From Synanceia verrucosa (taxonomy: Eukaryota; Chordata; Actinopteri; Perciformes; Synanceiidae), in contig CM056570.1 in assembly GCA_029721515.1 (NCBI GenBank), positions 5,304,601 to 5,368,600 on the forward strand: a DNA stretch of 64,000 nucleotides, given 5' to 3'. Under the pieces are notes generated by a model, which saw only the letters and a program-made list of their open reading frames with translations, was not told where the DNA came from and did no database searches. The position numbers were made by a program, and so were the translations under genes. This document shows positions 36,601 through 47,578 of this stretch, piece after piece. Position 1 is the stretch's first letter. Each line of letters begins with the position of its first letter.

Positions 36601-39600
36601 ATGAGATTGATGCTGTTACGAGTGAAGATGAACTTAAGGAAGAGGCTGCTGAATCTGTCACAGATGAAGATAATGCAGAAGAGACCACTATCGCAGCCAC
36701 AAGTGAACACGAATCTGACAAAGATGAGGCTGTGGAAGAAGGGACAGCCGATGACGAAGACAATGACGACTCAGATTCAGCTAATGAATTATCAAAGGAC
36801 CTAGCTGAAGAAGCAACTGGGGAAGAAGATGAAACAAAAGAACAGACTGCTGAGGATGAAAATGCAGCAGAAGAGACCGATGTGGCAGCAGCAACTGAAA
36901 ATGAATCCGACAATGAAGAAGATGGGGAAGGAGACATTCCGGCCACCACTGCAGAAGAGTCTGCAGATGACAACATTGAAGCAGCCAGCGACAATGAATC
37001 AGCAAAGGAAACAGAAGATGAGATTTCAGATGAAAAGAAGATTGCAGTCTCAAGTGAAGATGAATGGAGTGAAGATGCTGCAGAAGCTACTACAGCTGAA
37101 GATGAAAATGCAGCAGAAACAAATGAAGGTGACTCTGAGCATGAAGAGGCTGTGCTTGCAGGGTCAGAGTCTGCTTCAACCAGTGATGGTAATTCTGCAG
37201 AGAGTTTAGATGTGGCTATAAATGAAGATGAGACTGCAGAGGAGAATGAGGCCGAGTCAAGGGGACCAGCTGAAGAAGCAACGACTGAAGATGAGCTTGT
37301 TGTAGAAAAGGAGATGAAGGAGGATGCTGATGAGGTCACCACAGCTGAAGATGAAAATGCAGAAGAGACCACTATGGAGGCCACAGCTGAGTCTGACAAT
37401 GAAGAAGCTGAGGAAGAAGCTATTCCTGCCACTACTGCTGAGTCTGCAGATGAGAACAGTGACGCAGCCACAACTGATGAATCAGCAGAAGAACCGACTG
37501 AAGGAGATGAAAATGAAGATGAGCTGGCTGAAGAAAAAGTGATTGCAAGTGAAGATGAATCAAAGGAGGAGATCGTTGAAGATGATGCTGATGATGATTC
37601 AGAAGAAGATGTTACTGCAAATGATGGTGACACTGCAGAGGAGAATGATGTCACAGGTGATGAACTGTCAGAGAAAGCAGCTGAAGCAGAAACAGCTGAA
37701 GGGACTGATGTCACACGTGAAGACGAAGCAAAGGAACAGACTGCTGGAGATGAAAGTGAAGCAGAGGAGACTGCCGTAGCAGCAGCAACTGAAAATGAAT
37801 CTGACAACGAACGAGAGTCAAATTCTGGAGGACATACTGCAGAAGAGCCTCATGCGGAAGCCTCAAATGAAGGTGAATCTGACAAGGATGAGGCTGCCAT
37901 GAATGATGAAGATGAAATGACAGACAATGATGAAGGAACAGCTAAAGATGAAAGTGCTGTGGAGGAAGATGTTAATGTTACGAGTGAAGCTGAAGATTGC
38001 AACAGCACAGCGGAACAGGCAGACTCTGACGAAGATGCAGCTGTGGATGAGTGTGAGGCAGATGAGAAAGAAACAGCTGATGAAGCAACAAGTGATGAGA
38101 TTGCTGGAGAAAAGGAGATTGCCATCATCAGTGACGATGAAATGAAGGAAGGAGTTGGTAAAGAAGAAAATGCAGCAGAGGATGTGGCCACCATAAGCGA
38201 ACATGAATCTAATAAAGAGGAGGCTGTGGAGATTGACAGGCTGTCAAAAGAAGCATCCGAAGCAGAAACAACTGAAGATGAGGCTGCTGTGGAAAAAGAG
38301 GCTCATACCACAGATGAGGATGACGCCAAGGAAGAGACTGCTGAAGAAGCCACACAAAACACAGAAAAGAAATATTTGAGTGAAAAGATAATCAGTGAAG
38401 CTGATAATGAATCAAATGAGAAGGAGGAGGAAGAAACCACAGAACTTGTGGAAAAGAATGATAAAGCTGAACTTGAATCTGCAAAAAGAAGCTCCAACAC
38501 TGCGACTGAAAATGAATCAGAGGAAGAGAGTAATGAATCAGCCACCGATGAAAATAAGTCAGTAAAAAACACAACAGATGCAAATGAGACTGGAGCAGAT
38601 GTCACAAATGATAATGACTCAGGAGGAGAGCATTCGGAGACCAAGTCTGCGAATGAGAGTGCAGATGAAATTGCAGACGAAGATGAAAACGAGACTTTAA
38701 GTAAGGCAGAAAATATTGAAGTGGCATCTGTTGAAGAGCTCCATGACACTGAATCATCGGAAAACATCGCAGCAAACAGTGACACAGAAGATTCTGTTCA
38801 CCAAGAAAAAGGTCAGGAAGAAGAGGATAAATCTCACAATGATGAAATAAAAGAAGGTGAAACAACTGGAGAGGATTCAGACGAGGCTGAAAACGGAGCA
38901 GAAGCTGAAGTTTGCATAGAGGCTGCAACCACAGGAGACGAGATTGAAGAAGAAGAATCCAAAGGGTCTGAGATGATGAGGAATGATACTACTGAAAGTG
39001 ACGCTGGAGAAGAATGTGGTGCAGATGATGCATCTGCAGCAGAGGAGGTTGAAGAAGCCGGAACAGGAAGGGATGAATCCATAGATAATGCAGACGATGA
39101 CTCTGCAGAAGATAACCAACAGCAACTTACAGAAGAGAATGAGGAAAGTGATGCAACAGTAGGGTCTGATGATGTGGTGAAGCTGAAGCCAGATGAGGAT
39201 GGAGAGGAAATATCAGAAAACAAACCAGCTGAGGATGTCAATGATGAGGAACAAGGAACAAATGTGAGCCAATGTGACTCTATTAACATCCCAAATGGAA
39301 GCCATGATAATGATGACGATGACGATGCCGAAGACGAGGTGCCTGAGGCAGCCAGTGGAGACTGGAGAGGAAACCATGGAGATTCAGCTGATGGAGAAGA
39401 TGAAGCAGAAGAAGATTCAGATGAAACAGAGAAAGATTCAGACAAACCAGAGGAAGAAAACGATTCTCGAGGGCAAGATTTAGTTCCAAGCAAGTCAGAT
39501 AATCAAGAAAAAACAACACTAATCACACCTGATACTTTGATCAAAGTGAAGGCAGAATCTGAGGATGGCACTTATGCTGATGTTGAAGATTCGGAGAATG

Positions 39601-39641
39601 AAATAAACGACCAAGAGGAGGTCTCAATTCAGAACCTCTGA
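21166..39641 (+). CDS. rp1l1: Retinitis pigmentosa 1-like 1 (Rp1l1), three coding exons, 4,360 aa
   Basis: The joined exons 21,166-21,654, 26,899-27,064 and 27,214-39,641 form one frame of 4,360 residues. Introns have phases 0 and 1 with GT-AG ends. The family (RP1, RP1L1) binds axonemal microtubules in photoreceptor outer segments through doublecortin domains. A doublecortin domain is visible at residues about 112-190 (KRVVLVKNSDP to CPSVLVCVGRE). Next is an RP1-family segment at about 277-305 (VRVYKDGSLSMEMKVRF). A Ser/Lys block spans about 586-2,320. Conserved segments lie at about 2,602-2,675 (CNSLPEISPVYGRKL) and 2,804-2,901 (VWVLSLLTKIENQF). A Glu/Asp/Ala block fills about 3,125-4,300. 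Human RP1L1 is near 2,400 residues with the same layout: two short exons, then one giant exon. The first doublecortin domain is not visible. The assignment to RP1L1 rather than RP1 rests on the acidic repeats and on linkage to blk. Confidence 0.88.
22259..22410 (+). mobile_element. tRNA-like SINE-type repeat, 5' part
   Basis: Begins GGCGGCACAGTGGTGCAGTGG and includes a pol III B-box-like GGGTTCGATTCCTGG near 22,313, then the typical GTCTGCGTGGGTTCTCTC segment. This family is widespread in teleost genomes. The copy stops near 22,410, so the distal part seen in the copy at 50,224 is missing. A short peptide-like frame through it is not a gene. Confidence 0.7.
23270..24410 (+). repeat. (GGGANNT)n minisatellite, G-quadruplex-capable
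   Basis: About 1.1 kb is built of 7-bp units such as GGGAACT, GGGAGGT, GGGAGAT and GGGAGCT, with some units of 6 bp. G-triplets recur every seven bases on the + strand, which is the transcribed sense of rp1l1, so four adjacent units fit the G3-N4 quadruplex pattern many times over. Trp/Gly/Glu-rich and Pro/Ser-rich open frames on the two strands follow from the repeat and are not genes. Non-repeat inserts at 23,375-23,460 and 23,545-23,623 are copies of a transposon end. Confidence 0.92.
24422..24600. repeat. Interspersed repeat fragment (AATCAGCTTTATTGGCC type)
   Basis: Carries CAGAATCAGCTTTATTGGCC followed by GGAATTTGACTCCGGTTT, a phrase repeated in many fish genomes. The element class is not assigned here. 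It ends in an A-rich stretch. Confidence 0.45.
24612..24680. mobile_element. hAT-like transposon end (CAGGGGCGG...)
   Basis: The sequence GCAGGGGCGGTCCTAGCC followed by TTGGTGCCCTGGGC resembles the ends of common vertebrate hAT elements. The opposite end was not found, so this is a fragment. Confidence 0.35.
25067..25178 (+). mobile_element. 3' tail of the tRNA-like repeat family
   Basis: Contains AAGACAGCTGGGATAGGTTC, a C-run, GCGACCCTATGTGAGGATAA and a terminal AAAATGGATGGATAAG. The same tail is present at 50,433-50,505 in the blk intron copy. Here the 5' part is deleted. Confidence 0.65.
26899..27064 (+). CDS. rp1l1: rp1l1 second coding exon
   Basis: Acceptor TTCTTTCAG|ATT, donor GATG|GTAGGA, 166 nt, phase 0 in and phase 1 out. 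It completes the doublecortin domain (IDNIQSLMQCPSVLVCVGRE), then a polar linker. The exon size and split position agree with the second coding exon of RP1-family genes. Confidence 0.9.
27214..39641 (+). CDS. rp1l1: rp1l1 giant terminal coding exon
   Basis: A 12,428-nt exon open to a TGA at 39,639. The acceptor is read as ATCCAAG|GACTTTC after a T-rich tract; it restores a GGA codon with the single G left by exon 2. The frame is also open upstream of the acceptor to 27,123, but that part is the 149-bp intron and is not coding. Cys-rich clusters occur at about residue 358 (CCPHSCRHC) and about 2,932 (CPCETC). Long minus-strand frames inside it, up to 729 codons at 35,618-37,807, are shadows of the acidic repeat codons. 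Confidence 0.9.
30381..31825 (+). repeat. In-frame tandem cassettes in the rp1l1 Ser/Lys block
   Basis: A 612-bp (204-codon) unit repeats nearly intact: GCAGAAAGAGCAGC occurs at 30,579 and 31,191, and the SEVPLE codons at about 30,381 and 30,992 have the same offset. A third, shorter copy starts at 31,533, an offset of 342 bp (114 codons). All offsets are multiples of three, so the frame is kept. This is recent internal duplication within a coding exon. Confidence 0.85.
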
Positions 39642-40540
39642 ATAATATTTTATCATAGGTTGAATGTGACTCTGCAAAGGCTCAGGAGAGCTGATAGAGA
39701 GTGAGAAGCAGGAGAGCTATGGTGAAAAGACAGCTAAAGATACTGATTCAAGCAAGACCAAATAATAAAGTGAAGAAAAGGACTGATATAAAATGTATAA
39801 TTGAGAAACTTCTGACTTTAAGTTCTTGTTAAACAAGCATTAAAGAAACGAAAGAAGGCACAACAACTACTGACCGTGCAGCTAAATGAAACAGGAATCA
39901 TAAAAACTTGAATGTACTGTATATATTGTATATATGTAGCATGTTTGCATAGTTTTAATGCAAAACTAAATGGGACTTTATGCAATATGTTTCATATAAC
40001 CTACTGGAACTCTGAGCCTCAGACACATGGCAGTAATTATGAACTATGCTTGATAGTATTCAATAGACTGCTGAACGGCTTAAAAACGTCATATATGCAC
40101 AAACTGTTGTTTTTGTTCATTATTACATCACCATTTTTGCTGCTAAGCATTTGTTTATGAAGAAAGTCTGAATGTATTTCACCTAATCAGAAGTATTATT
40201 TAAAGGTTAAATATTTAAAGTACATATTTTTCTAGTTATTTCTGGAAAGCCAGAAAATGCTGATAATATTCATTTTGAATGTTTAACCTACTACTGTGAA
40301 GAATTTTTTTTTTTGGCTGTATTTCAACACTGAATTTGAAGAGCAAAACTGGATGATGATTAATGTCAGTGTAATCACCGTCAATCCAATTCCATCATGT
40401 AGCCCTGGTATAGCATTTATAATGTCTATTGACTTCTGTAGAAGTTAATTAAAATACACTATTCTCAGTTGTACAGAGATTATTTCCCCTGATGAATGTA
40501 CTGTACTGTCTCTGAAATAAAACGTACTGCTCAGTCATTT
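39642..40540 (+). other. rp1l1: rp1l1 3' UTR
   Basis: AT-rich sequence after the TGA. Poly(A) signals AATAAA lie at 39,764-39,769 (proximal) and 40,516-40,521 (distal). The distal one is the better candidate because it is followed by a T-rich stretch. The cleavage site near 40,540 is inferred. Confidence 0.55.
40516..40521 (+). promoter_or_regulatory. Candidate poly(A) signal of rp1l1
   Basis: Canonical AATAAA about 875 bases after the stop codon, with TCATTTTTTGAATTCTTCTG just downstream. Confidence 0.5.
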
Positions 40541-41342
40541 TTTGAATTCTTCTGTGAGACACCTTTCAAATTCAAAACTGTTACACTGATGTTTCACATC
40601 ACAAACCTGAAGCCTCATATTCCTTTGAATTAACATTTGTAAGAAAGGAATAAAATATTTTACAACATCTCTTAACCTTTCCACACGACCTCCAGCCCAA
40701 GGTCGACCTGAACATGGCATCAGACACATGGTACCATTAAATATCTTAGTGTATGAAGACATGTGGCTCATGTATGTCACTAAACTGACTTCATATATTG
40801 GGACATGATACATGTGCTCATTTTGGGTTATAGTACAACTAAATACTTTTTAGCGTTCTAATTTTACAATAATTTGTGGTGTTGTTTTATTAGGACTATT
40901 TTTTGAACAGTGAATTATTTCTAAACACTGTGATAAAACAATGTTGCTTCAAACTTTGAAATGTCAAAAAGAGCATTAATTTCAGTAACTACCCTTAATC
41001 TATTTGTCTTTACAGCAAAGCACTTTACAGCACTTTCAAAATGGAATTAATTAACTTTTTTTTTTACTTGTTCATATGGTTGAGAGCATGCACATTAATC
41101 CGTTGGAGACAGACTGGAATGCATTTGTTGTTGTAGTGGAAGCTCAACAGATCGTAGTCTTACAGATGCAAATAAAAAGAACATAACTCACCAGAGCTCA
41201 AACTTGACCTGATATTTGTCTTCATGACAGAACAGGTCTTTATTGTCTAACAATTGAAATTTCAAATCAGGGAACATTATTAACACATAAACAGTCAATA
41301 ATGTAACAGTAATTTAGATAAAACACCAGTGGCAGTTTAATC
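40541..41342. other. Intergenic, no gene recognised
   Basis: AT-rich. A 92-codon minus-strand frame at 40,535-40,813 has no recognisable domain and is not called as a gene. Confidence 0.5.
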
Positions 41343-42147
41343 TATACTAAGAGGCATTAAAAACGCAACAAAGTCAATGTAAAATAAAATTGGATACAAC
41401 TACTTTGTATACAAAAGAATGTTTTGTTTACTACCACTCGTGGCTATTGAAACTATGGAGCCACATTTTTCAGCTCAAACAATAAATTAACGTGGCAGAC
41501 GGTACCAATCCCTGTTTTTGCATGTGTGATTCATTAGGACATTGTTTGAAAGCTTTCAATGAGTTCTTTTGGTGATTTGAGCTCAACTGGTCAAGGCTTT
41601 AAAAACCCAGTGGAAAAATGCAAGCTGTCACAGACGGTCACCATGCCACGCTTAGCAGCAAACATGAGGGAGCAGGCCATTGGTACGCTGAGATCCGGAA
41701 TGACCGAAGCGATGGTAGCCAGGCATTTTGGCATCCACAGATGCACTATCTCATGTCTGCAGGCACGTTATGCACAGACATAATGTGCAGGTTATGGACT
41801 GGCCGCCTTATTCCCCGGATATGAATCCGATTGAACACCTTTGGGACAATCTGGATCGGCGTGTACGGCGTTGTATTTCACTGCCGGTGACGGTTGCTGA
41901 TCTCCATACTGCACTCTTGGAAGAGTGGGAAGCATCCAGTGGCCGAAATCAACGCGCTCATCATGTCTATGCCACGACGATCACACAAGAGACTGACATT
42001 TGTAATCCATGGCGATTAATTTTTCTATTGTTGCTTTTGTTCATTCATGTTCAGTATCATACCAAGTGAAGTCGCCCAATAAATTATGAAAATTTTAAAT
42101 TAATATCGAAAAAATACAATGTTGCGTTTTTAATGCCTCTTAGTGTA
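41343..42147 (+). mobile_element. Internally deleted Tc1-like transposon
   Basis: Terminal inverted repeats are intact. The left reads CTAAGAGGCATTAAAAACGC from 41,347 and the right is its inverse ending at 42,143, each bounded by TA (41,343-44 and 42,146-47), the usual Tc1/mariner target. The total is about 805 bp, half the normal length of about 1.6 kb. It holds only the two ends of a transposase gene, so it is non-autonomous. Confidence 0.88.
41644..42069 (+). pseudogene. Tc1-like transposase remnant, middle deleted
   Basis: The N-terminal part, from MPRLAANMREQAIGTLRSGM at 41,644, is a helix-turn-helix DNA-binding region typical of Tc1 transposases and ends at a stop in 41,783. The C-terminal catalytic part is in another frame from about 41,770: VMDWPPYSPDMNPIEHLWDN, which carries the second Asp and the last acidic residue region of the DDE/D fold. 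The central catalytic segment is missing and the frame is broken at the junction near 41,760-41,785, so it cannot be active. Confidence 0.9.
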
Positions 42148-45100
42148 AATAATTTTAGATGCAGGCTGATATAATCTGATACTTGTTTTTTTTTTTTTTG
42201 GGTGATATCAGAACGATATCCAATATCAATATCAAATTGAGACATCCCTAAAAAAAATGTCACAATCACTATATTTCTGCGATATTCAGATTGCAGGAGG
42301 TGCAATATTTCTTAAAATTGAATATTTTTGTGCTGCAGAGATGCGTTGGCCGATACACGTCATATTCCACAGAACACGTTAAAATATTTCTAATATGATG
42401 ATTTGCTGATAAGGGTAAGCTGCCTTCATAGGGCTTGTGTTATATTAGCTAGCGAGCTAAGTTAGTCGGCAAGCTAAATGAGCTACGTAGCATTCTGTTA
42501 GCATTCATAGCTAACCTGTTGGCTTACAATAGTATTCAGTGCCACGACCATGATAGTCCATCACTATCGCAGCAAGCACCCATGGCTCCAAAAATATTTT
42601 TGTTGTATTTTTAATATGTCATTTTTAAAACGATAAATATTTTTGTATGCATCAGAAATACAATTTGTATTAATGGATTTACAAAAATATGTCAGTCGAG
42701 AGTGTCTTTTATGTATATATCTTGAAATACATATTTTCCACACACAAGTATAATTAGCTTCTTTAGAAAGGTTGAATGAAATGAGTGCTGGAGAGTGTCT
42801 ATTGAGACATCATTCATTCACTCTCCTTCTACTGTGAGCGCCATTCGACAAAGCTGATGGATGTGCCTCTCTCAGACTTTCCCTTTGCAGTCTCTTGTGG
42901 TCATGTGACATACATAATTGGTGTCACTCTGATTGACTGCATAACACCACAGTGAGGAGAAGGAGAACATGTCCTGCAGTCATGCAAAGTTCCTTTTACT
43001 GCATGTGGTGCCTGCATGCAAAAGTATGCTTATTTCTTGTTTTTGTTGAAAAAAAAAAAACACTATATTATTCATTGAAACTATATGATTTCACTTTGCA
43101 AGGTGAAATATTTAAAAAAAAAAATAATTGAGTCTCACAAACTCCAGCAAGGAGGCTTTCAAGAAGTGATTATGTTACTGTTCTGTGCACCTGAATAAAT
43201 ACATATTCCTGTTTATTAACACAAAGTGTGCTGAAAATCAGTACATATATTTTATGTATTTATGAATGCAATTTGGGACAAAGCCAGTGCCGATTATACT
43301 TACATTCATCGTGTTCTGGAAACAGCTCAAACAGGATGATGATCCTGCACCGCGTCTGCTAGATGTGTCGCTAAGCTAACATGCTAGCTTCATAAACTAC
43401 TGCATACCAGCTGAGAAGATCCAGGCCTTTTTTGTCTGTTGAGTTTTTCTGCAATGTCCTGGACAAAAAAAAAACAAACAAACAGAACCAACATCACATT
43501 TGGTGAACATTTAATTAGCCTGATTTGATGACTAATAGAACAATAATATTAATGTATAACAGACTATTTGTAGAAAATATCTTTTTTGTTCTTTTGGCAT
43601 TAGGTCTCACTTGTTCTATATTTTAAATGAGCCTCCTATAGTATACCTTCGCTGCATTAATGTTTGAGTTGGTGAGATGAAATCAATCCTCAAATCTTCT
43701 GGAAAAGCAGAGGTTTTTTTTTCTTTTGAGGAAGCACCTGCTTGCTGGCACAGAGTTATTTCCACGGTAAACACTGGAAGAGTGAGGAACGCCATCCGGA
43801 GGACAATAATAAGGGGCTTTCCCGCAGCCATGTTTACCTCAGAGCAACTTGCCACTGGAACAGCTGCACAGCTCACAACTGTAATGTGTCTTTTAAACAA
43901 AGAGTGTGACAGGTAGGGGAGTTTTTCAGCTCAAATATCACAATAATGGGTCATTTTTACCATACATATGAAAGTTAAGGAACACAAATAAGAACACATA
44001 AAAGAATACGACCACAAATCAGTGTATACTTGCACTAAAATGCCTTTAAATATGCAGGAAGCATTGTTATTGCAGTAATACCCTCAAATAAAGCTGCGAT
44101 ACAGTTTCACCAGCAGGTTTGATAGGTGCTGACTAACAGAGGAAAAGTGAAGCTCTCTAAAAAGCCTTGAACGTCCCAGCAGAAAGGCAGAAGGCCTGTT
44201 GAATACATGGGGGTGTTCAATTGTTCCCTGTTTATTGACAATCACTTTGTCTTTTTAAGGCAAATGCAGCAGCGAGACCTTCTCTCACTCCATGTGTGAC
44301 AGAGGGTAGAAATGGTTCCCACACAGACAGGAAGTCAAAGAGGGGCCTCTTGTGATGGTGAGGGGGATCAAAAAGTGTTGCTGTGTGTTGATTTGTGTGT
44401 GAGTAAATCAAAGCTTTGATAAGCACTGACTGAGTGCCAAAGGTGGAGCCTCAAGTTAATAATTATAATCTGTATTTTGTGTTATGAACGTCCTGTTTGA
44501 CCCCAAACATTCAAACGCAAAAATCTGAAGCATAACACATCGTTTTCAGCAGCGCACACTCACACTGACGTCAGGAGTTGAAACGTTCGTTGGCAGCATG
44601 TATGCTTTTGGACCGGACTGCATTAGTGAAGGAGACCCACGCTCCCTTTCTTTCCCACCGTTGTTCAGGTTATCCTGTGGGGCCACTTATGACCCTTCTG
44701 CAGGCAGGATGCAATGTCTGGGGACCCCAGCAGGGCTGTACACAAGCATCCGCCAAGCCCTGGGAAGAAAACAAGGGCTGATGGAAAACCAGAAGAAGGG
44801 AGCATAAAGAGAAACAGCGGTTTGTAACCAGGACGCACTCAATAACACTCGCCATGCACCTGCACCCTGTGTGTGTGTATATTTGTGTGTATGTGTGTGC
44901 AGCGAAATGGGTTGTTGCCGTCAGAGAACCACAGCACAGCACAGTCCCCACACACAGCACAGGTGGTCCAAACACAAACCTGTGAAGTGTTGCCCAGAGA
45001 GTAATATCCCCACTGTGTGTGTTGCATAAAGCCCCCCATAGGAAACAAACACTTCCGGTGGTGTAAGATTTATTGTTCCCACACTTATAAGCTACCACAT

Positions 45101-47262
45101 TCTCTGAATGATATCTTCCTCACAAGCTTCTTTGATTCCCCTTTAATAGTGTTTAATAGCCATTTGGCATGCAAACCAGAAACAAAAGGGTCATAATTAC
45201 CATTAGATAACTCAAGGACATGTTGTTTTGTGTTTATTGTTTCCATCGCTGAAGAACAGGGGTGAATTCCCTCTTCAGCGCATTGTGTGGTGAGAAAAGG
45301 AAAGACCTGGTTAACTGTGCTGTACGGTGTGAAAACCTGAAGCATTGTTATACTGTGATAGACTGACCGCATGTCAGCTTGTGACTTTTTTTTTTCCACC
45401 CCAGTGTCAAAGACTTTGCATCTGTATTCACATCCGCACACTGTCTTCTGCAATAGATACAGATAGACGAGCATTACATAATAGTAATCCCAACAGGTCA
45501 ACAGTGTGTTGAATCATATCTGTATAGGAGGTCAATGTCAGGGTCATCTATTCATAGAAATGGGATGAATTTGGAGAAAATATGGGAAAGTGTGTTGAGA
45601 CAGACCTACTTTAGGAGAGTTTAAAACATGACCTTCTACGCTCTCTAGTGTCAAGACTGGGGAACGACAAGCAAACAACCCAACTTCAGCTATGGACTGC
45701 TTCATGTGTCTGCAGGTGAATACAGAATCAGTGCATGAGAGGTGTTGCAAGGACAGAAGGATGGAGAACAACCTGAGACACTTTCATCTAACAAGACAAA
45801 CTTTAGAAGATAAATGTAGAAAAAAAAATAAAAGTGGATTGACATTGCAGATCTGGCACAATATATTGAATTAACACTGCAAATATATATCTTGACATGA
45901 AAAGTTACACCATTAAACTATTGTACCAAAGTAATTATAGCTCATTTGATCTTTGACCATGCACAGGTTTATATACAGTATATTTCCATTCGTTCCATGT
46001 GTGCAGATAGTCCACTGCTGTTGCTCAGGGTTTCAAGGCCAGTTCACCAGTCCATCTTGTGGCAAGAATGTGTTCTGCTTTACAGTAGCACTGTAAACAC
46101 ATGATGCATCACGGTTTACTCGGAATTGTAAAGATAAACAATACAGCGGCTTAAACCATTAGAGGAACTGAGAAATATGTCATGGGAACTGTTATCTTGT
46201 AAATACAGTACCCAGTACTGAAGCACACATAAAGATGCAGCACTAATAACCCATACGGACACATTTAGCACAGTACAGCCCACATTCATTTTTGCAGGGA
46301 AAGATATCACAGTTACATTATCACACATTTTAAATATAACCGCCAGTTAAAGTGAAGTAATTGAAGTTTAATCAGTAGGTCAGGCGATCTTTGCACTTTT
46401 TAGATGATCTGCTGCAGAGGCAGGAGGGTGAATTATGGGATACAAATAAATCTATTTACTTTAAACTCAGTGTAGTGCCCCAGGGGAGGCCGTGGTCTTT
46501 ACTGAGGGAGAGGGAGAGAAAAAGAAAAAAAAAAAAAGGAGAGAGACTCTCAGACTGAAAAAGAGCGAGTGAGAGTGACACACTGACATGTAGCTGGTTT
46601 TCAATAAGGAAACTGAAGACATTTTGCATCTGGAGGACTTTTGAAGACGCGAGCCGGGGGCCAACTTCAAGGTATTTATCTGCTGTATGAGTTTCTAGAC
46701 TGCTAGCAGAATACAGGTGATGAAATTTCATATTTAATTTAGAATTAAAATAAACTGTTCATTCTATTTTAAATGGAAGAATTGAAAGACTTGAACAGGT
46801 GAATGGTGATAGAGGTTGAGTTAGCGTTAACCCATTCTGGTTATTCAACTATTAGTAACAGAGCGTAATTTGGCTCTTAAAACTAATTTTATGGCATTCA
46901 TGTATAACTTTTTTTCAACGAATCATAACCAAAAGGTTTTGTTATAAATATCTCATATAACTGTCTCTTCAAATAGACTTAGAAACAGCAGTAATAAGTG
47001 CACCATAAATGGAAAAAAAAAAATTCACTCCATATTTCTATCAGCTACTATTGGCACTTTCCTCTGTTTTTAAGTATGACATGTCAATATGGCTGCATCA
47101 TCAAGTGGGCATGCAAATGCTACAGCACCATATGAAGATGAAAACACATTTTCTACTTCCTCTTGTGAGATGAAATACTTTGTTTTAAGTGAACTTGTAA
47201 CCAACCTAAAAAAGAGACTCTCCATTGATAGATCATTTTGAGAGAGTTTAATTCATTTTTCA
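42148..47262. other. Intergenic between rp1l1 and blk
   Basis: At 42,170-42,320 there is transposon-like debris (GATATCCAATATCAATATC, GAGACATCCCTA). GCTAGC/GCTAAC-rich stretches at 42,440-42,520 and 43,365-43,395 are a common fish low-complexity type. A TG-rich stretch is at 44,868-44,900. Short frames at 43,616-43,916 and 44,578-44,807 are not recognised. No RNA gene was seen. Confidence 0.5.
46560..46671 (+). other. Possible non-coding 5' exon of blk
   Basis: A moderately GC-rich stretch ends in CCAACTTCAAG|GTATTT, a possible donor, about 0.8 kb upstream of the first coding exon. It has no coding frame toward blk. Support is weak. Confidence 0.2.
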
Positions 47263-47350
47263 GCAGCGGACATGAATTTAGAGAGCGGGCCACCCAGCCG
47301 GAGGAGAGGAGAGTGAACACAGCTTAAGTAAAGCTCGTCTGCTTTATCAG
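47263..47350 (+). other. blk: Possible 5' UTR exon of blk
   Basis: The stretch from about CAGCAGCGGACATG to GCTTTATCAG is followed by a consensus donor GTGAGA at 47,351. It lies 131 bp before the first coding exon acceptor at 47,481. Acceptor-like TTTTTCAG precedes it, so it may be internal or first. The ATG inside is followed early by a stop, so it would be UTR. Confidence 0.4.
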
Positions 47351-47482
47351 GTGAGAACTAGTGGTTTTTGTGTAAAATGAACGTCACAGCATTTTGCTGC
47401 ATGCATTGATGTCTCTATTACTGAATAACCTTTTTGGGTAACATGCAGTATAACTGAAGAAGTTTGACATTAAACATGCAGG

Positions 47483-47578
47483 ATGGGCTGCACTTGCAGT
47501 GGTCAGAAACAAGAAAAAGATGACAAGTTCTACAAAAGAAAACATAACGCTGAGGACTACAACTCGTCAAATGAAATT
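47483..47578 (+). CDS. blk: blk coding exon 1: acylation signal and unique region
   Basis: Starts MGCTCSGQKQEK. Gly2 is the expected myristoylation site, and Cys3 and Cys5 are candidate palmitoylation sites. It encodes 32 residues and ends in phase 0 at ATT|GTAAGT. The acceptor CATGCAG lies one base before the ATG. Confidence 0.85.

Noticed and set aside
35618..37807. 729-codon minus-strand frame opposite rp1l1
   Set aside because: It is Ser/Ala/Val-rich and is the mirror of GAA/GAT/GCA codons in the acidic block, with no domain and no splice or promoter signals.
43616..43916. Overlapping frames on both strands as a small gene
   Set aside because: No recognisable domain, start context or splice signals; overlapping frames of this size are common by chance.
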